Assembly (NCBI RefSeq): GCF_030412785.1
Contig: NZ_CP125297.1
Span: 310,001-374,000, forward strand
DNA: 64,000 nt
Source of the DNA: Paraburkholderia sabiae
GTDB lineage: Bacteria > Pseudomonadota > Gammaproteobacteria > Burkholderiales > Burkholderiaceae
Direction of reading: 5' to 3'
Part shown: in pieces, positions 36,702 through 44,648 of the stretch
Numbering within the stretch: position 1 is the first letter of the stretch
How the letters are laid out: every line of letters starts with the position of its first letter
Notes under the pieces: model-generated
Database searches by the model: none
Told to the model about the DNA's origin: nothing
Seen by the model: the letters and a program-made list of their open reading frames with translations, nothing else
Translations under genes and position numbers: made by a program

Positions 36702-37263
36702 TCTGTCGCTAAGAGTCTCCTTGATGCCGTGGCGACACCAGGGCCGGCGGAGAACATCGTTGACGCAGACGCGCAGGCCATCCAGCTCGATGTAACGGAT
36801 CAGGCGTCGAATGTCGCCGCGGCGCGCCAGATCGAGGACACATTGGGACGTCTAAATGCGCTGGTCAACAATGCGGCTATCTCACGTCGCCGAGCCGGGG
36901 ACAGCCGTCGACGAAATGAGAGAGGGGGACAAGGTGGGCCGCGCAACAGTTGACGATATCCGCCTGGTGTTCGGCACGAACGGGTTCGGGGTTGTCGCCG
37001 TTACGCCAGGCGACGCTGCCGTTTCTACCAAAAGCAGCGGGCCGCATCGTCAACGTTTCCAGCGCTGGTGGGCCTCTCACGTTGAGGGACAATCGGTCCG
37101 ATTACTCCCGGCAGTAGGAGGGGTCTATCAAGCGCCGAAAACAGCGCTCAGTAACGGACCCGCGAAGATAGAACGGGCAGGCGCCCGTCAGATGGATGCG
37201 ATCTCCGATCTATGTCCCCGATTTTCCGGCGCGATCAACCGCGCCAACGCTCCAGGTCCGTAG
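36702..37263 (+). pseudogene. Short-chain dehydrogenase/reductase (SDR) pseudogene
   Basis: SDR sequence is readable in shifting frames: SVAKSLLDAV and IQLDVTDQAS to LNALVNNAAIS in one frame (to about 36890), SHVAEPGTAVDEMREGDKVG to NGFGVVAVT in the next (to about 37010), LPFLPKAAGRIVNVSSAGG in the third (to about 37105, then a stop), and GVYQAPKTALSNG back in the second. The NAD-binding N-terminus with TGxxxGIG is absent. Several frameshifts and a stop show a decayed gene. Confidence 0.85.
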
Positions 37264-37388
37264 CGGATCGCGGCACTAGATCGACCGAAGTGCTGCGGGG
37301 ATGGCGTGCGTGCCCTGAGCGGATCTTCCATGTGGTGCTGACACGTTCGGACCGGTACGAATTATCGAAAATCAGCTCTGTCGCGAGC

Positions 37389-37421
37389 AAATTTTGCGAA
37401 AGCATGGGCTTTGCGAATTTT
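37389..37421. promoter_or_regulatory. Imperfect palindrome upstream of the second LivK-like gene
   Basis: AAATTTTGCGAAAGC and GCTTTGCGAATTTT face each other around ATGG, about 115 bp before the start at 37537. The central AAAGC-ATGG-GCTTT part is exact. AT-rich dyads of this kind can be Lrp/AsnC sites, and an Lrp gene lies at the other end of this gene, but that link is a guess. The remaining 37264-37536 holds no gene. Confidence 0.4.
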
Positions 37422-37536
37422 GGATATCGCTCAGGGCGCATACGATTTGAGCACGGTGACTACGCCAGTGCGTCACCCGGGCCAGTCCGGCGAATTCGCC
37501 GGGCCACGTCATACAGTCAACATCTCGCGTACGATC

Positions 37537-38673
37537 ATGCCACTACTTCGACCTCTGATGAGCCTTGCCTTCACGGCGCTCGCTTTGCAGTCCCTCGCCG
37601 CTCACGCGGATATCACCGTTAAGATCGGACAGGTATCGCCCTTGACGGGCGAGCTGTCGCATATAGGGAAGGACGACGAAAACGGGGTGCGCCTTGCAAT
37701 TGAAGACCTGAACAATCGCAAGATCCGTATTGGTGGACAGACTGTGACGTTCGTGCTCGATTCGCAGGACGACGCAGCCGATCCGAAAACGGCTGTGACA
37801 GTCGCACAGAAGTTGATCGACGACGGCGTCGCTGGCGTCGTCGGACACGCGAATTCGGGTACGTCGATTCCCGCGTCGAAGGTCTATTCGGATGCCGGCG
37901 TGCCAATGATCACCGAATCCGCGACCAATCCGAAGCTCACGCAGCAAGGCTTCACCAACGTGTTTCGCATGGTCGCGAACGACGTGAGACAAGGCACGGT
38001 AATCGGCACTTACCTTGTTCACGACCTCAATGCGAAAAAGATCGCGATCGTCGATGACCGTACGGCATACGGCCAGGGGCTCGCCGACGAGGTCGAAAAG
38101 GCCGTGAAGGCAGCGGGCGGCAATGTGGTGGCGCGCGAATACGGCACTGACAAGACCACCAACTGGATGGCCATTCTCACGACCATCAAGAGCCGTCAGC
38201 CGGACGGCATCGCGTTCACGGGCGGCGACACGCAGGCGGCTGCCTTCGTGCAGCAGGCGCAGAAGCTTGGACTGAAGGTCAAGTTCGTGGCAGGTGATGA
38301 GGCGTGCACGCCGCAATTCATCAAGCTCGCCGGCCCCGCGATGAGCAACGACGCTTACTGCACGCTGGCGGGGGTGCCGCCCGCGAAAATGCCGCAGGGG
38401 CCGGAATTCTTCAAGCGCTATCAGCAGCGATTCGGCGTGCCCGTGCAGTTGTATGCGCCCTACGCGTACGACGCGGTGATCGCGATAGCTTCGGCGATGC
38501 AGGCGGCTGATTCGACCGATCCGAAATCTTATCTGCCGAAGTTGCGCACCGCGAAACTGGAAGGCGTGACAGGCCCGATCCAGTTCGACGATAAAGGCGA
38601 TATCCGTAACGGCGCGATCACGGTTCGCCAGTTTGATCAGGGCAACTGGTCCGACCGGACGGTCGTGCGCTAG
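37537..38673 (+). CDS. Branched-chain amino acid ABC transporter substrate-binding protein (LivK-like), second orphan copy
   Basis: 378 residues from ATG 37537, chosen because MPLLRPLMSLAFTALALQ to LAAHA is a clean signal peptide; the frame is open upstream but without leader character. The mature protein starts DITVKIGQVSPLTG and carries HANSGTSIPASKVY and IVDDRTAYGQG, close to the copy at 35058. No transport partners are linked. It ends 4 bp from the convergent Lrp gene. Confidence 0.92.
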   Translation: MPLLRPLMSLAFTALALQSLAAHADITVKIGQVSPLTGELSHIGKDDENGVRLAIEDLNNRKIRIGGQTVTFVLDSQDDAADPKTAVTVAQKLIDDGVAGVVGHANSGTSIPASKVYSDAGVPMITESATNPKLTQQGFTNVFRMVANDVRQGTVIGTYLVHDLNAKKIAIVDDRTAYGQGLADEVEKAVKAAGGNVVAREYGTDKTTNWMAILTTIKSRQPDGIAFTGGDTQAAAFVQQAQKLGLKVKFVAGDEACTPQFIKLAGPAMSNDAYCTLAGVPPAKMPQGPEFFKRYQQRFGVPVQLYAPYAYDAVIAIASAMQAADSTDPKSYLPKLRTAKLEGVTGPIQFDDKGDIRNGAITVRQFDQGNWSDRTVVR

Positions 38674-38677
38674 CGCC

Positions 38678-39154
38678 TCACTTGCCGTCGATATCGACTG
38701 GCACGCTCAGTCCGACCTTCACGCGGCTCATGCTCACCAGCGTCTTGAAGCGCTTGACGTTGTTGTTCGAAAAGAAGAGCTGCCGCGTGAGGGCTGTGTA
38801 TTCGTCCATGTTGCGCACCGTCAGTACCAGCACGAAGTCCCATTCGCCTGCGACGTAGTAGCACTGCTGGATCTGCGGGCATTGCGCGAAAGTGCGCTTC
38901 ATCGCATCGAGCAGATCAATCTGCTCACTCTCGACTTCGACAGAAGCAATGATGGTTAGCAGATAGCCGACTTTCTCTGGCGCGACGACGGCGGTGTAGT
39001 TCTGAATTACGCCTTCGTCCGCAAGACGACGCAGTCGCCGGTTCACGGCAGCCGTCGACAGGTTCACGCGTGCGCCAAGTTCGTTTTGCGGAAGCTGCGC
39101 GTCGCGCTGCACTTCCATCAGGAGTTTGCGGTCGAAGTCATCCAGGCTGTTCAT
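38678..39154 (-). CDS. Lrp/AsnC family transcriptional regulator
   Basis: 158 residues. N-terminal HTH (DDFDRKLLMEVQRDAQLP to NRRLRRLADEGVI, residues 5-50) and a C-terminal RAM ligand-binding domain (about 70-145). Divergent from the M20 hydrolase, diaminopropionate lyase and permease genes, which it probably controls in response to an amino acid. The 121-bp divergent region holds ATACG-N13-CGTAT (39191-39213), a possible binding dyad. Confidence 0.93.
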   Translation of the reverse strand: MNSLDDFDRKLLMEVQRDAQLPQNELGARVNLSTAAVNRRLRRLADEGVIQNYTAVVAPEKVGYLLTIIASVEVESEQIDLLDAMKRTFAQCPQIQQCYYVAGEWDFVLVLTVRNMDEYTALTRQLFFSNNNVKRFKTLVSMSRVKVGLSVPVDIDGK

Positions 39155-39190
39155 CGTCGTGCGCCAGAAATTGAAACGGGATATTTTTGC

Positions 39191-39213
39191 ATACGGACCT
39201 CAAATTTGCGTAT
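39191..39213. promoter_or_regulatory. Inverted repeat in the Lrp/M20 divergent promoter
   Basis: ATACG (39191-39195) and CGTAT (39209-39213) are separated by 13 AT-rich bases; TTTGCATA and TTTGCGTA also read as a near direct repeat. Probably part of an Lrp-type binding region. No firm promoter hexamers were assigned. Confidence 0.4.
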
Positions 39214-39275
39214 TAGATTTCTGTGTTGTCACAATAAAATTCCCCTATCCGATTGATTGACGAGGACCTCCAGGC

Positions 39276-40439
39276 ATGGAAAACACGCTGCAGGGCCAGT
39301 TGAAGCGCTGGCGCCAGTATCTGCATCAACACCCCGAAACGGGCTTCGAGGAAGTCCATACTTCGGACTACGTGGCGAACGTTCTCACGACGCTGGGACT
39401 TGACGTTCACCGCGGCATCGGTGGAACGGGGCTCGTTGCGAACCTGACGGTCGGCGACGGGAGGCGGGCGATTGGACTGCGCGCCGATATGGACGCGCTC
39501 AATATTTCCGAGCAGGCGCCCGAGCGCGAACACGTTTCTCGTACCGCCGGAAAAATGCATGCGTGCGGGCACGACGGACACATGTCGATGATCCTGGGGG
39601 CCGCGCGTCTGCTCGCCGAACGGCGGGATTTCAATGGCACGGTCCGCTTCATCTTTCAGCCGGCCGAAGAGCATGGTCGGGGCGCGAAGGCGATGATGGC
39701 CGACGGCCTGTTCGAACGTTTCCCCATCGATGCGATCTTCGGCGCGCACAACATGCCGGGAATGCGAGCGGGAACATTTTCGACGCGTGCCGGCGGCATC
39801 ATGGCAAGCGAAGACAACTTCGTCATTCAGATCAAGGGGCGAGGCACGCATGCCGCGCGCCCACACATGGGCGTGGACCCGATCGTCATCGCATCACAGA
39901 TCGTGATGGCGTTGCAGACCATCGTTTCGCGCAGTCTGGATCCGAGTCTGCAGGCCGTGATTTCCTGTACGGAGTTCATTACCGACGGCCTGAGAAACGT
40001 GATCCCGTCGAACGTCGTGATCAGGGGCGACACTCGCAGCTATTCGCGCGAAGTGCAGGCGCTGCTGGAAACACGGATGCGTGAGGTATGCGAGGGCATT
40101 TGCCGCACGCACGGTGCCGACTGCCTGTTCGATTACACGCACGAATTCGCGCCGACGGTGAACTCGGAAGAGTTCGTCGGCGTCGCAGTACGGGCGGCAC
40201 GCAATGTCGCGGGGAACGATGCCGTCGACGACAATGTCCAGCCCATGATGATTTCCGAAGACTTTGGTGCGTTCCTCCAGGCCGTTCCCGGCAACTTCAT
40301 CTTCATCGGCAACGGCGATGGAACCGGCAGGGGCGCCACGCCGTTGCATAACGCCACCTACGATTTCAACGATGACATTCTGTTGACGGGTGCGCGGTAT
40401 TTCGCCGAGATCGCGCGGCTCGAGATGCCAGCGACCTAG
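39276..40439 (+). CDS. M20 family amidohydrolase (hippurate hydrolase / N-acyl amino acid deacylase type)
   Basis: 387 residues. Metal-site motifs: LRADMDAL, MHACGHDGHM, FQPAEEHGRGA and a late His in TPLHNATYDF, with a dimerisation domain between about residues 180 and 290. Such enzymes remove acyl groups from N-acyl amino acids in the cytoplasm. Followed by a 2,3-diaminopropionate lyase and an amino-acid permease and divergent from an Lrp gene, so an N-acylated diamino acid is a reasonable substrate guess. Confidence 0.92.
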   Translation: MENTLQGQLKRWRQYLHQHPETGFEEVHTSDYVANVLTTLGLDVHRGIGGTGLVANLTVGDGRRAIGLRADMDALNISEQAPEREHVSRTAGKMHACGHDGHMSMILGAARLLAERRDFNGTVRFIFQPAEEHGRGAKAMMADGLFERFPIDAIFGAHNMPGMRAGTFSTRAGGIMASEDNFVIQIKGRGTHAARPHMGVDPIVIASQIVMALQTIVSRSLDPSLQAVISCTEFITDGLRNVIPSNVVIRGDTRSYSREVQALLETRMREVCEGICRTHGADCLFDYTHEFAPTVNSEEFVGVAVRAARNVAGNDAVDDNVQPMMISEDFGAFLQAVPGNFIFIGNGDGTGRGATPLHNATYDFNDDILLTGARYFAEIARLEMPAT

Positions 40440-40586
40440 CGAACGCCCACTGTTCAGGGGCCTATCGGCCGACGACCTCTGATCAATTGCATCAATTTCT
40501 GCAACACGCTGTGGCGAACGCCCCGCCGCGAAGGTCTGCGCGGTGGCTCTTTGCCAATCAGTTACTCAGTACCGGAGTGAATAATC

Positions 40587-41816
40587 ATGCTCGTAGCAAA
40601 TCCGCGCGCAACGCGCAGCCCGTACCCCGACGCCTTGAAATCGATTCTCAACATAGAGAAGGCTGAAGAAAGCCGCTCATGGCTTTTCTGTTGGGACAAG
40701 ATTTGTGCGGATGCCACGCCGCTCCGGGAATTACCCGGACTGTCCGCCAAACTGCATATCGGCAGCATCAGCGTCAAAGACGAGTCTGCACGCTCAGTCC
40801 TCGGAAGCTTCAAGGCCCTGGGTGCCCCGATTGCATTAGTGCGCCTGATTCAGCGGCTTTGGCCTGATCACGTTCTCGACGCGCGTGACCTGTTCGAAGG
40901 ACGCTATCGCGAACTGCTCACGCATTTCACGGTGGTGAGTGCCACGGACGGCAATCATGGAAAGGGCCTGGCCGCTGCCGCACAGACGCTTGGATGTCAT
41001 TGCGTGATCGTGCTCCACGCCAATGTGAGCGTCGAGCGCGAGCAGGCCATTGCTGCGTACGGCGCGGAAATCGTGCGGATCGCCGGAAACTACGATGAGT
41101 CCGTCGAAGAAGCGGCCCGCCTGGCCGCGGTAAACGGCTGGCACGTTGTTTCCGACACGTCGTACGACGGCTACGAGGATATCCCTCGCGATGTAATGCA
41201 AGGCTACGGCACGATTGCAGCAGAGATCGTCGCACAGAGCGACAGCCATCCGGACCGGCCCGCGTACACGCACGTATTTCTCCAGGGCGGCGTCGGCGGT
41301 CTGGCGGCAGGCCTGGCAAGTTACCTCTGGGAATTCCACGGAGAGCATCGTCCCCGCTTCATCGTTGTCGAGCCGCAGCAGGCCGACTGCCTCTACCAGA
41401 GTGCCCTGGCGGGACGCGCTGCCCGCGCGACGGGATCGGTTGATTCAGTGATGGCCGGCCTGGCATGCGGGGAAACTTCGCCGCTCGCCTGGCGGTTTCT
41501 GCAGCCCAGCGTCGATGACTTCATGACAATCAGCGACGATGACGCAGTAAGCGCGATGCGCACGCTCGCAGCAGGAGCTGATAACGACGTGCCGATCGTT
41601 GCTGGTGAGTCCGGTGTAGCGGGTCTCGCGGGACTGATCGTACTACTGCAGGATCAGCAACTGGCGCGAAAAGTTGGCCTGAATGCGGCCTCCCGCGTGC
41701 TGATTGTCAACACCGAAGGCGCGACAGCGCCCGGTACGTATCAGGCCCTGGTGGGCGAGGCTGCCAGCTCCGTTCTGGAACGCCAGTCGGCCTGGCGCGT
41801 TAATGCCATAGCCTGA
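40587..41816 (+). CDS. dpaL: Diaminopropionate ammonia-lyase
   Basis: 409 residues, close to E. coli YgeX/DpaL (398). Schiff-base Lys76 in GSFKALGAP, DGNHGKGLA as the PLP phosphate/substrate loop and GGVGGLAAGLASY as the second glycine-rich block. It splits 2,3-diaminopropionate to pyruvate and two ammonia. It lies between an M20 deacylase and an APC permease, a compact uptake-and-breakdown set. The gap of 147 bp upstream suggests it may have its own start. Confidence 0.92.
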   Translation: MLVANPRATRSPYPDALKSILNIEKAEESRSWLFCWDKICADATPLRELPGLSAKLHIGSISVKDESARSVLGSFKALGAPIALVRLIQRLWPDHVLDARDLFEGRYRELLTHFTVVSATDGNHGKGLAAAAQTLGCHCVIVLHANVSVEREQAIAAYGAEIVRIAGNYDESVEEAARLAAVNGWHVVSDTSYDGYEDIPRDVMQGYGTIAAEIVAQSDSHPDRPAYTHVFLQGGVGGLAAGLASYLWEFHGEHRPRFIVVEPQQADCLYQSALAGRAARATGSVDSVMAGLACGETSPLAWRFLQPSVDDFMTISDDDAVSAMRTLAAGADNDVPIVAGESGVAGLAGLIVLLQDQQLARKVGLNAASRVLIVNTEGATAPGTYQALVGEAASSVLERQSAWRVNAIA

Positions 41817-41829
41817 GCGATTCGTCGCA

Positions 41830-41852
41830 CCGTCATCGTCGGCGGATGACGG
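41830..41852 (+). terminator. Hairpin after the diaminopropionate lyase gene
   Basis: CCGTCATC and GATGACGG form a perfect 8-bp stem with a 7-nt loop 13 bp after the stop. No T-run follows, so it may be a processing or attenuating hairpin rather than a full terminator. Confidence 0.4.
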
Positions 41853-41936
41853 CATTGAAATGACTGGATGATAACGAAAGCGCTGCGGTGGCGATGCACG
41901 GCCACGCCCTGCTGACGCGATTCAGGAGACAATTTG

Positions 41937-43571
41937 ATGAAGGATAACGTCAATCGAACGATCAGTCCCGTTGCGCTGCTCTTTACGGGGCTCGGCTCGA
42001 TTATCGGCTCCGGGTGGCTATTTGGCGCCTGGCATGCTTCGAAGATCGCCGGGCCCGCCGCTATCATTGCGTGGATCATCGGTGCCGTCGTCGTGCTAGC
42101 CATCGCACTGACTTACGCAGAACTGGGGACCACGTTTCCGGAGTCAGGTGGTATGGTCCGCTATGCGCGGTATTCGCATGGTGCACTGGTGGGGTTTATC
42201 GCTGCGTGGGCGAACTGGATCTCGATCGTTTCGGTCATCCCGATCGAGGCAATTGCATCCGTACAGTACATGGCATCCTGGCCTTACCCGTGGGCCCATG
42301 CGCTAATGAGCGGCGAAGACCTGACGGCAAACGGGTTGTCTGTCAGCGCGTTGCTGGTGATTGTCTACTTCATGCTGAACTACTGGGGTGTGAAGCTGTT
42401 CGTCAAGACGAATACCGCCATAACTGTATTCAAGTTTCTTGTTCCCGGCGCGACGATTTTAAGCCTGATGTGGGCGGGTTTCCATCAGGAAAACTTCGCG
42501 CTCGGTACGGTTGGCGAGTTCGCGCCGTACGGTTTGTCTTCAATCCTGACGGCCGTTGCAACCAGCGGTATCGTGTTCAGTTTCAACGGCTTCCAGAGTC
42601 CGGTCAGTCTTGCCGGTGAGGCACGTAATCCGTCGAAGAGTATCCCTTTTGCGCTGATTGGTTCGATCCTGCTTGCGCTTGTCATCTATGTGATGCTTCA
42701 GATTGCATTCATCGGCGCCGTCACGCCATCGAGCATCGCATCGGGATGGCACGGTTTGAACTTCTCATCTCCGTTCGCTGAGCTTGCCATCACCCTGAAC
42801 CTGAACTGGCTCGCCATTCTGCTGTACGTGGACGCCTTCGTCAGTCCTTCGGGAACCGGGACGATCTACACTGCAACGACGGCACGCATGGTGTATGCAA
42901 TGGAGCGCAACCGGACGATGCCGGGCGTTTTCGGAACAATTCATCCAATTTACGGTGTGCCTCGGGCGGCAATGTGGTTCAATCTCGGGATTTCCTTCGT
43001 CTTTATGTTTTTCTTTCGAGGTTGGGGCACGCTCGCCGCAGTTATTTCCGTCGCCACGGTTATATCGTTTTTGACCGGTCCGGTCAGCTTGATGGCGCTC
43101 CGGAAGCACGCACCGGAGCTGCCCCGACCGCTACGCATCCGCGGCATGTCTGCGATCGCTCCGTTCGCATTCGTTTGCGCCTCCCTGGTGCTTTACTGGG
43201 CGTGTTGGCCGCTGACTGGGCAAATCATTCTGCTGATCATCGTAGCGCTGCCCGTCTACTTCTACTATCAGGCAAAAGCGGGGTGGGAGAACTTTGGTAC
43301 AGAACTTCGAGCGGCATGGTGGGTACTATTTTATCTTCCTGCGATGGCGATGCTTTCACTACTGGGGGGACGGGAATTTGGAGGCATGGGACTCATTCCC
43401 GACGGGTGGGATCTGCTGACAGTCGTAGCGGTTTCCCTGGCGTTTTACCGTTGGGGTGTCAGAAGCGCACAACGCACGGAGTATCTGAAAGAACATGCCT
43501 GCGCGGAAATGCTGGAGATCGATGCACAGGACGCCTTGACTCCGGCGACGACACAGTGGCGCGTCGGATAA
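41937..43571 (+). CDS. APC family amino acid permease
   Basis: 544 residues from ATG 41937 with AGGAG nine bases upstream; an overlapping TTG one codon earlier is rejected. Helix 1 has the APC substrate signature LLFTGLGSIIGSGWLFG, followed by about 11 further helices, and the cytoplasmic end is hydrophilic. It resembles the aspartate:proton symporter (YveA/AspT-like) branch in length. Likely imports the amino acid broken down by the two genes before it. Confidence 0.92.
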   Translation: MKDNVNRTISPVALLFTGLGSIIGSGWLFGAWHASKIAGPAAIIAWIIGAVVVLAIALTYAELGTTFPESGGMVRYARYSHGALVGFIAAWANWISIVSVIPIEAIASVQYMASWPYPWAHALMSGEDLTANGLSVSALLVIVYFMLNYWGVKLFVKTNTAITVFKFLVPGATILSLMWAGFHQENFALGTVGEFAPYGLSSILTAVATSGIVFSFNGFQSPVSLAGEARNPSKSIPFALIGSILLALVIYVMLQIAFIGAVTPSSIASGWHGLNFSSPFAELAITLNLNWLAILLYVDAFVSPSGTGTIYTATTARMVYAMERNRTMPGVFGTIHPIYGVPRAAMWFNLGISFVFMFFFRGWGTLAAVISVATVISFLTGPVSLMALRKHAPELPRPLRIRGMSAIAPFAFVCASLVLYWACWPLTGQIILLIIVALPVYFYYQAKAGWENFGTELRAAWWVLFYLPAMAMLSLLGGREFGGMGLIPDGWDLLTVVAVSLAFYRWGVRSAQRTEYLKEHACAEMLEIDAQDALTPATTQWRVG

Positions 43572-43689
43572 TGGCTTTTGCGTCCGGTGCATGATCGTCA
43601 AAATTGTCTCACGGATCGGTCGTGCCGGATGCATCATTCACGCGTTGCGGTGGTCGATAGACACACGGTTCAATACATCTGCCGGGCCT

Positions 43690-44595
43690 TCAAGGAGCGT
43701 ACCGCGACTCAAGGATCTCGCTGATACGCGAGAGCGCGTCGAGCGTATGCAGCAAGTGTTCACGCATCGCCTCCGACGCTTCTTCATTGCGCTCGTGTTC
43801 GAGCAGTTCCAGCAGATGCAGATGCTGCTTCGCGTGTTCAACGTAACGTTCGCGATGCTGCATCGAACGGTACGACAGCAGACGACGCACGCGGTTGACG
43901 CGCTTGATCGTGTCGATAAAGAAGCCGTTTCCCGACGCCTCGACCAGCGACTCGTGAAACCGCACACCGCGATCATGCAACTGGTCGGCCGTATCCGTTT
44001 CGATGCCGCCCGCGAGCAGATGCTTCTCGACCTCGCGACAGCGCTCCAGCACCTTGCGTTCGAGCCGGTAGCCCGGTTCCAGCAACGCCGCCGGTTCGAG
44101 CGCAAGCCGCAGCCGGTACGACTTCAGCAGGCTGTCGGGCGTGGTCAGCATCGGCGAGAACTGCCAGCCATAGCCCGGCTTACGGTCAGCCCAGCCTTCC
44201 TGCGCGATGCGTCCCATCACGGCCGTCAACTGCGCGTTCGTCAAACCATAGCGTGTGCGGATCAGCTGCTCGGAGAAATCGTCGGGCAACTGGCCTTTTA
44301 ATCGGTCATCCGCGATCTGGAAATACACGCTCGTTACGACGTCCGTTTCCGCGAGGCCCAGTTCGTCCACAACATCGGCGAGCGGCTCGACGACAGGCTT
44401 GGCGACGAAAAACCCGCGATTCTTCTCGCGCGTCAGGATGCCCTTCTCATGTAGCAAGGCCAGCGCCTCGTTGACGGGCGAGCGCGACACGCGCAAACGG
44501 TCGGCCAGCATTTGTGCGGGCAGATGTGCGCCGGCGTCGAGTCCTTCCGTCTTGATCAGTTCAACAATCTGGGTCGCAATGGATCTGTCGATCAT
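43690..44595 (-). CDS. GntR-family regulator with FCD domain (first of two paralogues)
   Basis: 301 residues from ATG 44595; a longer frame reaching 44721 overlaps the aconitase end and lacks family likeness. N-terminal winged helix (MLADRLRVSRSPVNEAL), a second HTH-like segment near residues 95-135 (GRIAQEGWADRKPGYGW) and a C-terminal FCD effector domain with metal-type histidines (FHESLVEASGN, EHLLHTLDAL). The regulator at 55605 has the same layout and shared SYR.RLALEPAALLEP motif. Lies 53 bp after the aconitase gene, probably in one operon. Confidence 0.92.
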   Translation of the reverse strand: MIDRSIATQIVELIKTEGLDAGAHLPAQMLADRLRVSRSPVNEALALLHEKGILTREKNRGFFVAKPVVEPLADVVDELGLAETDVVTSVYFQIADDRLKGQLPDDFSEQLIRTRYGLTNAQLTAVMGRIAQEGWADRKPGYGWQFSPMLTTPDSLLKSYRLRLALEPAALLEPGYRLERKVLERCREVEKHLLAGGIETDTADQLHDRGVRFHESLVEASGNGFFIDTIKRVNRVRRLLSYRSMQHRERYVEHAKQHLHLLELLEHERNEEASEAMREHLLHTLDALSRISEILESRYAP

Positions 44596-44648
44596 GTGAG
44601 TCGTGCCTTCTGCTTTCTGCGTATCGCGTGAACGCAGCGGCGGCGGGT

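Noticed and set aside
37264..37536. Upstream extension of the second LivK-like gene to TTG 37411
   Set aside because: It would place a clear signal peptide inside the protein; ATG 37537 starts directly at that leader.
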